From: Diaphorobacter sp. HDW4B
GTDB lineage: Bacteria > Pseudomonadota > Gammaproteobacteria > Burkholderiales > Burkholderiaceae_C
DNA: 64,000 nt
Assembly (NCBI RefSeq): GCF_011305535.1
Contig: NZ_CP049905.1
Span: 1,994,001-2,058,000, forward strand
Direction of reading: 5' to 3'
The notes under the pieces were generated by a model. That model was not told the DNA's origin and made no database searches. It worked only from the letters and a program-made list of their open reading frames with translations. A program made the position numbers and the translations under genes. Of the stretch, positions 40,744 to 49,910 are shown piece after piece; positions within the stretch are counted from its first letter, which is position 1; each line of letters starts with the position of its first letter.

Positions 40744-41631
40744 ATGAACGCCACCGTCAATCCGTTCAGCGCCGACATCTCGGCCCACTTCAAACAGCAT
40801 ACGGCTGCCGAGAGCGAAGCCTATGTCACCGAGCTCTATGCCACGGCCTCCGTGAATGACCGCGAGTTGATCGAGGCTGCACTGCAGTCCATTGGCGACG
40901 AGATCGGCAGCGGCGCGAGCGATGCCGTGGAAAACAGCGGCTTCACCAAGGCAAACATCGCGCAATGCAAGGACGCCATCCGCGAATTCAACGCACTCAG
41001 CGCCCAGAACATGAGCGTGGACATGCTCGAGATTCTGAAGTTGATGCAGCGTTCCTCGCAAAGCATGCGCAATGCCTATCGCACGATCCGCAACGACGAG
41101 TCCAGCGCGCAGATCAGCACCATGCTCGATGCCGCCAAGGAGATGAAGAGCGCCGCCGATCACCGCTACAAGGCGGCCCAGATCCAAGCATGGACGCAGA
41201 TCGCCACCGGCACGGTGCAAGGCATCGGCGCAGGTATGAGCGCCTTCGGCTCCTTCAAGTCTCTGGGGAAGATGGACAGCATCACCAAGGTGGACAGCGC
41301 GGGCAAGGAGTTCAGCAAGCTGGTGGATACGACGGCATCCAAGAACTGGGGGAACTTCGGCTCCACTTCCAGTGCCACGGGAGAGTCGCTCGGCAACATT
41401 GGCGGCGGCATCGGCAAGCTCATCTCCGCCGGTGAGGAACGCGAAGCCGCGTTGGCCGATGCCCGCGGCCGCGAGCTGGACGCCTCGGGCAAGTTGCATG
41501 AGTCCGCTTATCAGGACGCCAACGACCAGATGCAGCGCAATCAGGAAATCATCCGGGACGTGATGGACAAGCTGCAGGCCATCCAGCAGTCGAATCTGGA
41601 AACCAACCGCCGCATCAACAACAACATCTGA
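40744..41631 (+). CDS. sctB: Minor translocator SctB (YopD/BopD-like)
   Basis: A 295-residue protein without signal peptide, mostly helical. It has one weakly hydrophobic region at about 145-170 (IATGTVQGIGAGMSAFGSF) and a long C-terminal helix ending SNLETNRRINNNI, as in the YopD/BopD group. It follows the major translocator by 39 bp, with AGAGG before the ATG, and precedes a second LcrH-type gene. I infer that it completes the pore. Confidence 0.78.
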   Translation: MNATVNPFSADISAHFKQHTAAESEAYVTELYATASVNDRELIEAALQSIGDEIGSGASDAVENSGFTKANIAQCKDAIREFNALSAQNMSVDMLEILKLMQRSSQSMRNAYRTIRNDESSAQISTMLDAAKEMKSAADHRYKAAQIQAWTQIATGTVQGIGAGMSAFGSFKSLGKMDSITKVDSAGKEFSKLVDTTASKNWGNFGSTSSATGESLGNIGGGIGKLISAGEEREAALADARGRELDASGKLHESAYQDANDQMQRNQEIIRDVMDKLQAIQQSNLETNRRINNNI

Positions 41632-41647
41632 CGTGGAGACCGCAGAC

Positions 41648-42139
41648 ATGAACACAAGCACCACGCCCGATCTGGCCGAGGAACTGCTCTCGGAAGTGGA
41701 TCAGTACGTGCAGGCGCTGGGCGAGCTGCCCGCCAACAAGCGCCTGTCGGCCCCGACGCTGGATCTGGTCTACAAGCTCGCGCTGCAGCAGCTCGGCTTC
41801 GGTCACGTGAAGACCGCGCGCGACTATCTCAGCCTGCTGCTGGTCTACGCACCCACCGATGCGCGTTTTCTGGAAGCCCTTGCCCAATGCTGCGAGCAGG
41901 AGGGCGATTCGGACGAAGCGCTGCGCCACTACTCGCTGGCGCTCTACATCTCGCCCACCTCCAATCGGCTCGCACTGGCCGTGGCGGAAAACCTCGCCCG
42001 ACGTGGCGAGGAGGCATCGGCCATCAGCATCCTGCAGGACGTGGTGCGCCTTGCCAACCAGCCTTCGGAACTGAAGTACCGCCTGCGCGCCGAGGTCTGG
42101 CTGCAGCGCCTGAAGGAAGGTGCGGTGGAGCCCACATGA
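41648..42139 (+). CDS. SycD/LcrH-type chaperone 2
   Basis: A 163-residue TPR protein: LDLVYKLALQQLGFGHVKTARDYLSLLLVYAPTDARFLEALAQCCEQEGDSDEALRHYSLALYISP. It matches LcrH-like chaperones and is placed like BcrH2 in Bordetella, next to the BopD-like gene. ATG 41648 has GGAGA upstream; an earlier GTG at 41633 overlaps the SctB stop region and is less likely. It probably serves SctB. Confidence 0.82.
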   Translation: MNTSTTPDLAEELLSEVDQYVQALGELPANKRLSAPTLDLVYKLALQQLGFGHVKTARDYLSLLLVYAPTDARFLEALAQCCEQEGDSDEALRHYSLALYISPTSNRLALAVAENLARRGEEASAISILQDVVRLANQPSELKYRLRAEVWLQRLKEGAVEPT

Positions 42140-42163
42140 GCCGCAATCCAGTGAGGTCGCACC

Positions 42164-42604
42164 ATGCTCGACCCCGATGATGTGAACCTGCTCACGCAGA
42201 TCGGCTTTCTCGCCGCTGCGCGTGGCGACGCCAAGCGCGCCGAAGTGATCTTCGGCGCGCTTTTGCGCGTTCGCGCGGAGCGTGCGTTCGCCCACGTGGG
42301 TCTGGCCATGACGTGGCTGAACGCGGGCCGCGCAGGCGATGCGGTGGCGCATCTGCGCAACGTGCGCCTGGCCGACAAGGAAGACAACGATCTGGTGCAG
42401 GCCTTTCTGGGATTGGCTCTGCAACTCGATGCGCGCGCCAGTGAGGCGCAGCGCGTGCTGACCAGCGTTGCGCAAACTGCTGAAAACACCCATGCCACTG
42501 AAGGCGCATTGCTGGCACAACGTCTGCTCGGACAGAGTGCGACAACACCGCAGACGGCACATCCAACCACTGGTCCCTCGGCATTCGCGCTGGGCCAGAG
42601 ATAA
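42164..42604 (+). CDS. TPR protein, SctG/YscG-like
   Basis: A 146-residue protein with two TPR-like pairs (LTQIGFLAAARGDAKRAEVIFGALLRVR, AHVGLAMTWLNAGRAGDAVAHLRNVRLADKEDNDLVQAFLGLALQLDAR) and a disordered Thr/Pro tail. Its size and place just before sctI fit YscG/BscG, the TPR half of the needle-subunit chaperone pair, or the HrpB1/HrpK group. The likely partners are the YscE-like protein and SctF encoded at 29647-30212. Confidence 0.68.
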   Translation: MLDPDDVNLLTQIGFLAAARGDAKRAEVIFGALLRVRAERAFAHVGLAMTWLNAGRAGDAVAHLRNVRLADKEDNDLVQAFLGLALQLDARASEAQRVLTSVAQTAENTHATEGALLAQRLLGQSATTPQTAHPTTGPSAFALGQR

Positions 42605-42627
42605 CAAACACATCCGAGGAGCGCTCC

Positions 42628-43083
42628 ATGGACATCATCAACACTGCGGCAATGGCGGCTCTGAGCACCGCCACATCCACCTCGGCCGTGGGCGCAAGCG
42701 CCGCCACTGCCGCACCTGATGCGCTGGCAGCGGCGCGCTTTGCCGAGCTGATGGCGCTGCCCGTCGCGCCCGTTCAGGCACCCAACGCACTGGAGGCCAC
42801 CGCCGCCACCGCTGCGCTGCAGCCCACGACGAACGCGCTGCCCGCCAACCCCAGCGTGGGCGACCGCATTCTGCAGGGCATGGAGAACGTCTCGCAGACC
42901 TTCCGCAACTCCTGGGAAGGCGTGAACAAGATGCTGGACACCACCCACGCCGATACCGGCAACGTGCAGGACATGCTCAAGCTGCAGATGCAGCTCACGC
43001 AGGTGGCGTTTGAATACGACCTCGTGGGCAAGCTGGTGAGCCGCTCCACGCAGAACATTGACCAACTGGTGCGCGTGCAATGA
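42628..43083 (+). CDS. sctI: T3SS inner rod SctI
   Basis: A 151-residue protein with an Ala-rich N-terminal half and a conserved C-terminal helix pair: GDRILQGMENVSQTFRNSWEGVNKML, then LKLQMQLTQVAFEYDLVGKLVSRSTQNIDQLVRVQ, matching YscI/PrgJ/BscI. It links the export gate to the needle base. It overlaps sctJ by 4 bases. GAGGAG lies before the ATG. Confidence 0.88.
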   Translation: MDIINTAAMAALSTATSTSAVGASAATAAPDALAAARFAELMALPVAPVQAPNALEATAATAALQPTTNALPANPSVGDRILQGMENVSQTFRNSWEGVNKMLDTTHADTGNVQDMLKLQMQLTQVAFEYDLVGKLVSRSTQNIDQLVRVQ

Positions 43084-43910
43084 TGTTCCCCCGAGTCGCC
43101 GCACTCATGGAGTGCAAGAACTGGTTCCGCGTGGCTCTGGCCTGCCTGTGTCTGACGCTGGCGGCCTGCGGCGCACGCGTCGATCTGATGGGCAACATCC
43201 CCGAGGACGAGGCCAACGATGTGCTGTCCGCGCTGCTCAAGGAGAACATCTCCGCAGAAAAGACCGCGGGCAAGGAAGGCATGGTGGGCGTGCGCGTGAA
43301 TGCCGACCAGGTGGGCCGCTCGCTGGAAATCCTGCGCGCCAACGGTCTGCCGCGCGAGCGCTTTGCGGGCATGGGGCAGGTGTTCAAGAAGGACGGCCTG
43401 ATCTCCTCGCCTGTGGAAGAACGCGCACGCTACATCTACGCGCTGTCGCAGGAGCTGGGCAATACGCTGTCCAAGATCGACGGCGTGCTCACGGCTCGCG
43501 TACACGTGGTGCTGCCCGAGCGCGGTGCAGTGGGCGAGGCGGGCACGCCTTCCACTGCGGCGGTGTTCATCAAGCATCAGGACGGCTACAACCTCGAGAT
43601 CATTCAGCCGCAGATCCGCAAGCTGGTGACCAACAGCATTCCGGGGCTGACGACGGATCGGGTCTCTGTGATCTTCGTCGCCTCGCAGGCAAGAGATGCC
43701 GCGAGCAAGGACAGCGCGGCCGCACCGCCACAGGTCTGGGGCATGGATGTGGCAGCGGGCAATGCGGGCAGCTTCGCATCGGTGCTTTGGGGACTCGCGG
43801 GTTTGCTGGTGCTGACCTTGCTGGCGCTGGCTGCGCTGGTCTGGAAGTTCGTGCTCGGCAAGAAGCCGGTCAGAACGGTGCCGACAGCCATTGCAGGCGA
43901 GGCTGCATGA
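43080..43910 (+). CDS. sctJ: T3SS inner ring lipoprotein SctJ
   Basis: A 276-residue lipoprotein with lipobox LAAC (Cys30). Two periplasmic ring-building domains follow (LSALLKENISAEKTAGKEG and ARVHVVLPERG, VFIKHQDGYNLEIIQPQIRKLVTNSIPGL), and a C-terminal membrane helix lies at about 235-260. This is the FliF/YscJ family. It sits in the sctIJKL order, overlapping both neighbours by 4 bases. Confidence 0.95.
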   Translation: MMFPRVAALMECKNWFRVALACLCLTLAACGARVDLMGNIPEDEANDVLSALLKENISAEKTAGKEGMVGVRVNADQVGRSLEILRANGLPRERFAGMGQVFKKDGLISSPVEERARYIYALSQELGNTLSKIDGVLTARVHVVLPERGAVGEAGTPSTAAVFIKHQDGYNLEIIQPQIRKLVTNSIPGLTTDRVSVIFVASQARDAASKDSAAAPPQVWGMDVAAGNAGSFASVLWGLAGLLVLTLLALAALVWKFVLGKKPVRTVPTAIAGEAA

Positions 43911-44608
43911 CGAACATGAGCGCCGCCCTGCCCGATCTCGACTCGCCGCTCGCGGCTTCGCTGCAGGTGTTCAATCTGCTGCCAAGCCGCACACTGCATG
44001 GTGAGCGGGCGCGCAGGCTGTGGCCCGAAGATGCAGCGCACGCCGCGTTGGCGGCCCATCCCGCGATGGCGCAGGTGCTGCACCGCCAGCGTTCGGAGCA
44101 ACTCCTGCATTCGCTGGGTGCAGATGCGGCCCCGGTGCTGAACGTGCAGGAGCCCGGCATGCCGCTGGCGTTGGCGCAGACACCGCAGCTCTCGCAGATC
44201 GCCCGGCTCGCTGGCGCTGCGCTGCTGGGCGGTCATCTGCGCCGCATGATCACACGCGCTCAGGTGAATCAGGCGCGGGAATCACTGCAGCCCGAAGTCT
44301 TTGAATGGGCGCAGCAGCGCTCAGGTGATTTGCATGAAGGCATGAGCGACGAGCAGTTGCGCCCATGGCTGAACGCCGATCTCCATGACAGCGCGCAGTG
44401 GCTCGGCACCGGTCTGTTGGCACACGCCTTTGGTGATGCGCCAGCCCCAGTGCGGTTGCGTGCCCACTGGAAACTGCACCCCGCTGCGGACGATGGACAA
44501 CTGCGCGAAGCGAGCGGCATGTCCGCACGCGGCGCACGCGAGCTGTGCCTCGCACTGATGAAGCAATTGGATTCGACATGGCTTTCCTACTTCCCCGCGA
44601 CCCGCTGA
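43907..44608 (+). CDS. sctK: T3SS accessory sorting-platform protein SctK
   Basis: A 233-residue, poorly conserved protein between sctJ and sctL, the usual place of SctK. It has the motif LPSRTLHGERARRLWPEDAAHAALAAHPAMAQVLHRQ near the N-terminus and HLRRMITRAQVNQAR in the middle. SctK joins the sorting platform to SctD. It overlaps sctJ by 4 bases and sctL by 31. The call leans on position as much as on sequence. Confidence 0.8.
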   Translation: MTNMSAALPDLDSPLAASLQVFNLLPSRTLHGERARRLWPEDAAHAALAAHPAMAQVLHRQRSEQLLHSLGADAAPVLNVQEPGMPLALAQTPQLSQIARLAGAALLGGHLRRMITRAQVNQARESLQPEVFEWAQQRSGDLHEGMSDEQLRPWLNADLHDSAQWLGTGLLAHAFGDAPAPVRLRAHWKLHPAADDGQLREASGMSARGARELCLALMKQLDSTWLSYFPATR

Positions 44609-45219
44609 CCCCGTCCCGCAGCTTGCAGGCGCAAGTCGCGCCCGGCCAGCGCATCCTGCGTGCTGCGGATGTTGCCGCCTGGGGCGAGGCCGAGGCATTG
44701 CTGGCCTCGGCGCGCGCGCAGGCGGACGCCATCGTCGCCCGCGCAGAGTCCGAACTCGAAGCCGAACGCCAACGCGGCTATGCCGAAGGTCTGGCCGAAG
44801 CGCAGATGGAGCAGGCCGAAAAGATGATCGACACGGTGAGCCGCACCATCGACTACTTTGCCCGCGTGGAAGGTGACATGGTGAGTCTGGTGATGTCGGC
44901 TGTGCGCAAGATCATCGATGACTTTGACGACACCGAGCGCGTGCTCATCGTGGTGAAGAACGCGCTCTCCGTGGTGCGCAACCAAAAGCAGATGACACTG
45001 CGCCTGCATCCGCAGCAGGTCGATGTGGTGCGCGCGCGCGTCAACGATCTGCTCGCGGCCTATCCTGGCGTGGGTTATCTGGACATCGTGGGCGATGGCC
45101 GTCTCGCCATGGAGTCCTGCATTCTGGAGAGCGAGATCGGTCTGGTGGAAGCGAGCATCGAAAGCCAGATCAAGGCCATCGAAGCAGCCTTCCACAAAGT
45201 ATTGGGCAGCCGCGTATGA
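44578..45219 (+). CDS. sctL: T3SS stator SctL
   Basis: A 213-residue FliH/YscL-type stator. A long Ala/Glu-rich coiled coil (residues about 35-85) precedes a C-terminal globular domain with [24 protein letters not shown] and [29 protein letters not shown], the family signature. It connects the ATPase SctN to SctQ and lowers ATPase activity. It starts inside the end of sctK and overlaps sctN by 4 bases. Confidence 0.92.
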   Translation: MAFLLPRDPLTPSRSLQAQVAPGQRILRAADVAAWGEAEALLASARAQADAIVARAESELEAERQRGYAEGLAEAQMEQAEKMIDTVSRTIDYFARVEGDMVSLVMSAVRKIIDDFDDTERVLIVVKNALSVVRNQKQMTLRLHPQQVDVVRARVNDLLAAYPGVGYLDIVGDGRLAMESCILESEIGLVEASIESQIKAIEAAFHKVLGSRV

Positions 45220-46604
45220 ACGCCTACGCCGCCAGCATCAGCAGCTCATCGGGCAAGCGCTCGATCCACCAGTTCGACTACATCACCGAGATGATGCAGA
45301 TCGCGCTGGATGACACGCCCGTCCTGCAGATCAAGGGCCGCGTCACGCAGGTAGTGGGCACCATCATCAAGGCCGTGGTGCCGACCGTGAAGGTGGGCGA
45401 AGTCTGCGTGCTGCGCAATCCCGGCGAAGAATTCGAGATGAAGGCCGAGGTGGTGGGCTTTGCGCGCGACGCGGCGCTGCTCACGCCGATCGGCGACATG
45501 TACGGCATCTCGTCGGCCACCGAGGTCGTTCCCACGGGCCGCGCGCACATGGTGCCGGTGGGCTTTGGCCTGCTGGGCCGCGTGCTCGATGGTCTGGGCC
45601 GTCCACTTGATGAGGCAGAGCGCGGGCCGCTCGAAGCCACCAAGTTCTACCCGGTGTTTCAGGAAGCGCCCGATCCGCTCAAGCGCCGCATCATCAGCCA
45701 GCCGCTGGAGCTGGGCGTGCGCGCACTCGACTCGGTGCTGACCTGCGGCGAAGGCCAGCGCATGGGCATTTTCGCGGCGGCGGGCGGCGGCAAGTCGACG
45801 CTCATGGGCATGCTCGTCAAGGGTGCGGATGTGGACGTGACGGTGGTCGCGCTGATCGGCGAACGTGGCCGCGAAGTGCGTGAATTTCTTGAACATGAAT
45901 TGGGTGAAGAAGGCCGTCGCAAAAGCGTGATCGTCTGCGCGACCAGCGACAAGTCGTCGATGGAGCGCGCCAAGGCGGCCTACGTGGCCACAGCGATTGC
46001 GGAGTATTTCCGCGATCAGGGCAAGAAGGTGCTGTTCCTCATGGACTCGGTCACGCGCTTTGCCCGCGCGCAGCGCGAGATCGGCCTGGCTGCTGGCGAG
46101 CCACCTACGCGGCGCGGCTATCCACCCAGCGTGTTCGCCACGCTGCCCAAGCTCATGGAACGTGTGGGCATGAACGACAAGGGCTCGATCACGGCGCTCT
46201 ACACCGTGCTGGTCGAAGGCGACGACATGACCGAGCCGATCGCCGACGAGACGCGTTCGATTCTGGACGGCCACATCGTGCTCTCGCGCAAGCTGGGCGC
46301 GGCCAATCATTACCCAGCCATCGATGTGCTGGCATCCGCATCGCGCGTGATGAATGCGGTGATCACGCCCGAACACAAGAAGGTGGCGGGCAGATTGCGC
46401 GAGCTGATGGCCAAGTACGACGAGGTGGAGCTGCTCGTCAAGATTGGCGAGTACAAGCGTGGAGGTGATGCCACCACCGATGAAGCCATCGACAAGATCG
46501 ACCAGATCCGCAGCTTTCTCAAGCAGCGCACGGAAGAGCATTCGTCGATGGCGCAGACCCTTGAACAACTCACGGCGCTGGTGGGCGCGGGAGGCAGGCG
46601 GTGA
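45216..46604 (+). CDS. sctN: T3SS ATPase SctN
   Basis: A 462-residue F1-beta/FliI-type ATPase, longer than usual at the N-terminus by a short Ser-rich stretch. Walker [10 protein letters not shown] has its Lys at residue 193. Walker B is [21 protein letters not shown], and the T3SS signature [22 protein letters not shown] follows. It unfolds substrates and strips chaperones. It overlaps both neighbours by 4 bases. Confidence 0.96.
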   Translation: MNAYAASISSSSGKRSIHQFDYITEMMQIALDDTPVLQIKGRVTQVVGTIIKAVVPTVKVGEVCVLRNPGEEFEMKAEVVGFARDAALLTPIGDMYGISSATEVVPTGRAHMVPVGFGLLGRVLDGLGRPLDEAERGPLEATKFYPVFQEAPDPLKRRIISQPLELGVRALDSVLTCGEGQRMGIFAAAGGGKSTLMGMLVKGADVDVTVVALIGERGREVREFLEHELGEEGRRKSVIVCATSDKSSMERAKAAYVATAIAEYFRDQGKKVLFLMDSVTRFARAQREIGLAAGEPPTRRGYPPSVFATLPKLMERVGMNDKGSITALYTVLVEGDDMTEPIADETRSILDGHIVLSRKLGAANHYPAIDVLASASRVMNAVITPEHKKVAGRLRELMAKYDEVELLVKIGEYKRGGDATTDEAIDKIDQIRSFLKQRTEEHSSMAQTLEQLTALVGAGGRR

Positions 46605-47104
46605 GCATTTTCAAGGAGCTTCTGGCGATCAAGGCCTTTCGCGAAGGACAGGCGGAATCGGCCATGCGCACGCAACGCAGCATCGCCCTCGAAGCCAGCG
46701 AAAAGCGCGAGGCCGCCGAGGCGCTGCTCGCCCGCTTGCTGGCCGAAGGTGTGGACAAGGAACACCGCATGTACCGCGAATTGTGCGAGCGCATCGTCAA
46801 GCTGCGGGACATCGAGAGCGTGCAGCAGTCCGTTGCCGCGCTGCGCGCCCGGGAAGTGCTGCAGCAAGACAATGTGGATGCCGCCATCCGCGTGCTGGAC
46901 GAGGAAAACCAGAAGCTCGACAAGGTTCGTGCGGCTCACAAGGAGGCCAGTCGCCAGAAATCCAAGTTTGTGGATCTCTCGCACAACCACACCAATGAGC
47001 TGGCCCGCGAAGCCGAGCGCAAGGAAGACTTGGAACTCGAAGAAGTGGCCAACATCAAGCGGGACCGCGAGGATTGGGACGAGTATGCGGAGGGCGAACG
47101 ATGA
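46601..47104 (+). CDS. sctO: T3SS stalk protein SctO
   Basis: A 167-residue protein forming one long alpha-helical hairpin ([45 protein letters not shown]), as in YscO/FliJ, the central stalk that couples SctN to SctV. Translation starts at GTG, which overlaps the sctN stop by 4 bases. Its family is variable in sequence, so length, helix pattern and position carry the call. Confidence 0.85.
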   Translation: MSIFKELLAIKAFREGQAESAMRTQRSIALEASEKREAAEALLARLLAEGVDKEHRMYRELCERIVKLRDIESVQQSVAALRAREVLQQDNVDAAIRVLDEENQKLDKVRAAHKEASRQKSKFVDLSHNHTNELAREAERKEDLELEEVANIKRDREDWDEYAEGER

Positions 47105-47709
47105 GCGGTGATCGTCCCATTCATCTCGATCTGGGCATGCCCTCCGGCAGCCGCTATGACGTGGGCCATCAAGGCACGGATCAGCAAGCCCAACCCGAGC
47201 AACGCAACGCCACGCAATTGGCCGACGATGCCGCCGCCTTGCGCAAGCTGCTGGACGCGCGCAGCGCACCGGGCCAGTCAGGCCTGAGTACTCCCGCGCA
47301 GCCACCACAGGCCTTGAATCCGTTTGCGCTGTTCGGCCAAGGTGCGGCCAGCGCAGCACCCACATCCACAGACACATCGACTCACGAAGCCCCCGCAGGC
47401 CTTGACCAGACGCTCAGCCAGATGGCCCAGCGCCTGCTGGTGGGCGATGGCAGTAGCGGGCGACGCGGCGTGCAGATCCAGTTGAGCAAGGACAGCTTGC
47501 CCGGCGTGGTGATGGATGTGTTTGAAGACGCGGGCACGGTGGTGGCCGAGTTCACCTGCAGCCTCGAAACATCGCGCGAGCGTCTGAACAAATCCGCGCA
47601 GTGGCTTGCCGATGGGCTGAGCCAGGCGCTGCAACGCCCCACCTGTGTTCGCGTGCAGACCGACGACCCGGAGGACCGCTGCGCGACACAAGCGCAGGCG
47701 GGTCACTGA
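47101..47709 (+). CDS. sctP: T3SS needle-length/switch protein SctP, short form
   Basis: A 202-residue protein with a disordered Gln/Pro/Ala-rich N-terminal half and a C-terminal T3S4 switch domain at about 110-190 (QMAQRLLVGDG, GVQIQLSKDSLPGVVMDVF, LVVEF-like VVAEFTCSLETSRERL). YscP-type rulers are often 300-500 residues; this one is short, which could mean a short needle. It overlaps sctO by 4 bases. Confidence 0.8.
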   Translation: MSGDRPIHLDLGMPSGSRYDVGHQGTDQQAQPEQRNATQLADDAAALRKLLDARSAPGQSGLSTPAQPPQALNPFALFGQGAASAAPTSTDTSTHEAPAGLDQTLSQMAQRLLVGDGSSGRRGVQIQLSKDSLPGVVMDVFEDAGTVVAEFTCSLETSRERLNKSAQWLADGLSQALQRPTCVRVQTDDPEDRCATQAQAGH

Positions 47710-47777
47710 TTCGCCGCAGCCAAGTCACCTCGCAAGTCACCCGAACCACCACCCTCATTCCAAAGCAGCTTCTCCAC

Positions 47778-48899
47778 ATGTCCGCCCTACCCCAACAACC
47801 TGCAATTCGTGCCCTGCCGCTGCCGCGCCTGACACGCAACGAAGCGCAGGGCCGCACCATCATTGCGCAGCGTGGTGTCGACCTGCCCCTGCAACTGGGT
47901 GACTCGACATGGCTGGCACGTCTGGTGCCGATCACGCATGCAAGCGCTCCCCAGGACCATGATCCGTCGGCACAGCCCAGCTCGGTGATCCGCATGGAAT
48001 GGGCGGGGGCCAACTTCACCCTGCGCCTGCCCATTGCGGCGATGGAGCAGCAGGTCAGCGCACAACTGGGCGGCGCGAGCCTGCCCGACTTGCCGCCATC
48101 GCTCGCACAGGCGGCTCAGGAGGCGGTGCTGTCCAGCGTGCTGCATGCGTTGCAACGCCTTGGGCGCGGCACTCCGTCATTGGTGAGCCAGTTGACCGCA
48201 TCCGCCGACAAAGCGGCGGACCCGGCCCATGCCTTCAAGCTCACCCTGCGCACGGAACAAGGCCCGCAAGCCATCGAAGGCAGCCTGCACGCCGACGGCC
48301 TCGGCCTGCTGCTGGTGGCGGGTCTGCTCAAGGACCGCCCCTTTGCTCCGGCCAGCATCGAACCCGATTTCCCCCTGACACTGCATGCGGAGCTGGGCTT
48401 CACGCGCACCACGGCCGAGGAGGTGGCGCAACTGGACAAGGGCGACGTCGTGCTCATGAGCACCTGTTTCATTGCCGCGCAGCGCGTGCTGTGGCTGAGT
48501 GCCGATGGCCGCGCCGGCATCCATGCCCAATTGCCATTGGCTGACGCTCATGCAGAGCCCACCCCACCAAGCCTTTCGATCATCCAGACCTGGACTGCCC
48601 ACATGCCTACCGACACCAACACATCTCCGAGCAGCGATCAGGGCATCGCCCAAAGCAGCGCGGAGGTGGTATCACTTGAATCACTGCCCGTGCGCCTGTC
48701 CTTCGATCTGGGTGAGGTCACGCTGACACTCGCGCAGGTGCATGCGCTGCAAGTCGGACAGGCACTGACACTCGATCACCCATTGCAGGGCGCGGTGCGC
48801 ATCCGCGCCAACGGAGCGCTGATCGGCGAGGGCGACCTTGTTGAAGTGGATGGACACATTGGCGTGTCCATCGCGCGCATTCTGGGCTCGTCCCGCTGA
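47778..48899 (+). CDS. sctQ: T3SS C-ring/sorting platform protein SctQ
   Basis: A 373-residue protein. The N-terminal region is variable, the SpoA1-like region is central, and the C-terminal SpoA2 domain is typical of FliN/YscQ (SLPVRLSFDLGEVTLTLAQVHALQVGQALTLDHPLQGAVRIRANGALIGEGDLVEVDGHIGVSI). It builds the cytoplasmic pods with SctK and SctL. An internal ATG at 48604 just before the SpoA2 domain could yield the short SctQ-C form seen in other systems. A 68-bp gap after sctP is one of the larger gaps in the operon. Confidence 0.9.
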   Translation: MSALPQQPAIRALPLPRLTRNEAQGRTIIAQRGVDLPLQLGDSTWLARLVPITHASAPQDHDPSAQPSSVIRMEWAGANFTLRLPIAAMEQQVSAQLGGASLPDLPPSLAQAAQEAVLSSVLHALQRLGRGTPSLVSQLTASADKAADPAHAFKLTLRTEQGPQAIEGSLHADGLGLLLVAGLLKDRPFAPASIEPDFPLTLHAELGFTRTTAEEVAQLDKGDVVLMSTCFIAAQRVLWLSADGRAGIHAQLPLADAHAEPTPPSLSIIQTWTAHMPTDTNTSPSSDQGIAQSSAEVVSLESLPVRLSFDLGEVTLTLAQVHALQVGQALTLDHPLQGAVRIRANGALIGEGDLVEVDGHIGVSIARILGSSR

Positions 48900-48920
48900 A
48901 GCACAGACGGAGCAGGCTCC

Positions 48921-49568
48921 ATGCAGAATTTCGACCCCATCACGCTGGCAATCGTACTGGCCGTCATGGCCTTGCTGCCCACGCTGGTCGTGGTGTGCAC
49001 TTCATTTCTCAAGATCGCGGTGGTGATGTCGCTGCTGCGCAATGCCATCGGCGTGCAGCAAGCGCCGCCCAATCTGGCGCTCTACGGCATGGCGCTGATT
49101 CTCTCGGCCTACGTGATGGCACCCGTCGGCACGGCGATGTTCGAGCGGCTCACCACACAACCCGACTCCCTGAAGAACGTGACCAGCTTTGTGACCTCGG
49201 TACGCGAAGGCGCGGAGCCGCTGCGCGAGTTCCTCACCAAGAACAGCCGCTTGGAGCAGCGCGACTTCTTCATGCGCACCGCCCAACGCACTTGGGGCCC
49301 CAAGCTCTCCGAGGGCATCACGCAGACGGACTTCATGGTGCTGATCCCGGCGTTCATGGTGAGTGAGCTGACATCGGCGTTCCAGATCGGCTTTCTGCTT
49401 TATCTGCCGTTTGTGGTGATCGATCTGATCGTCTCCAACATTCTGCTGGCGATGGGGATGATGATGGTCTCGCCCGTCACCATCTCCCTGCCGCTCAAGC
49501 TCTTTCTCTTCGTGATGGTGGACGGCTGGTCGCGTCTGATCCACGGTCTTGTGCTCACCTATGTCTGA
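48921..49568 (+). CDS. sctR: T3SS export gate SctR
   Basis: A 215-residue FliP/YscR-type protein, with four membrane helices and the two diagnostic segments TLVVVCTSFLKIAVVMSLLRNAIGVQQ near the N-terminus and FLLYLPFVVIDLIVSNILLAMGMMMVSPVTISLPLKL near the C-terminus. It forms the pentameric core of the SctRST gate. Confidence 0.96.
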   Translation: MQNFDPITLAIVLAVMALLPTLVVVCTSFLKIAVVMSLLRNAIGVQQAPPNLALYGMALILSAYVMAPVGTAMFERLTTQPDSLKNVTSFVTSVREGAEPLREFLTKNSRLEQRDFFMRTAQRTWGPKLSEGITQTDFMVLIPAFMVSELTSAFQIGFLLYLPFVVIDLIVSNILLAMGMMMVSPVTISLPLKLFLFVMVDGWSRLIHGLVLTYV

Positions 49569-49579
49569 GGCATTCATTC

Positions 49580-49849
49580 ATGCAAACCGTTGACGTGGTC
49601 TCCTTTTTTTCGCAGGCGCTGTATCTGGTGCTGTGGTTGTCCCTGCCGCCCATCATTGTGGGCTCGATCGTAGGTACGCTGTTCTCGCTGTTCCAGGCGC
49701 TCACCCAGATTCAGGAGCAGACGCTGTCCTTCGGCATCAAGCTGATTGCCGTGTCGCTCACCATCTTGCTGACGGCCCGCTGGGTGGGCGGCGAGATGTT
49801 CAATTTCACGCTGCAGTTGTTTGACGCGATTCCCAACATGGGCCGCTGA
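49580..49849 (+). CDS. sctS: T3SS export gate SctS
   Basis: An 89-residue, two-helix FliQ/YscS-type protein: VVSFFSQALYLVLWLSLPPIIVGSIVGTLFSLFQALTQIQEQTLSFGIKLIAVSLTILLTARWVGGEM. Length and the conserved QIQEQT turn are standard. It is the usual partner of SctR and SctT. Confidence 0.96.
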   Translation: MQTVDVVSFFSQALYLVLWLSLPPIIVGSIVGTLFSLFQALTQIQEQTLSFGIKLIAVSLTILLTARWVGGEMFNFTLQLFDAIPNMGR

Positions 49850-49882
49850 CGCACGAGATTTGCGCTTTTCCCGCGAAAGGAT

Positions 49883-49910
49883 GGAACTGCATGGACCTGC
49901 CGGTTACTTA
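49883..49910 (+). promoter_or_regulatory. hrp-box-like motif overlapping the sctT start
   Basis: GGAACT 49883-49888 and TTACTTA 49904-49910 in the same spacing as the other sites, with the sctT ATG (49891) inside the spacer. It may be an internal promoter for sctU and downstream genes or a chance match. Confidence 0.4.
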
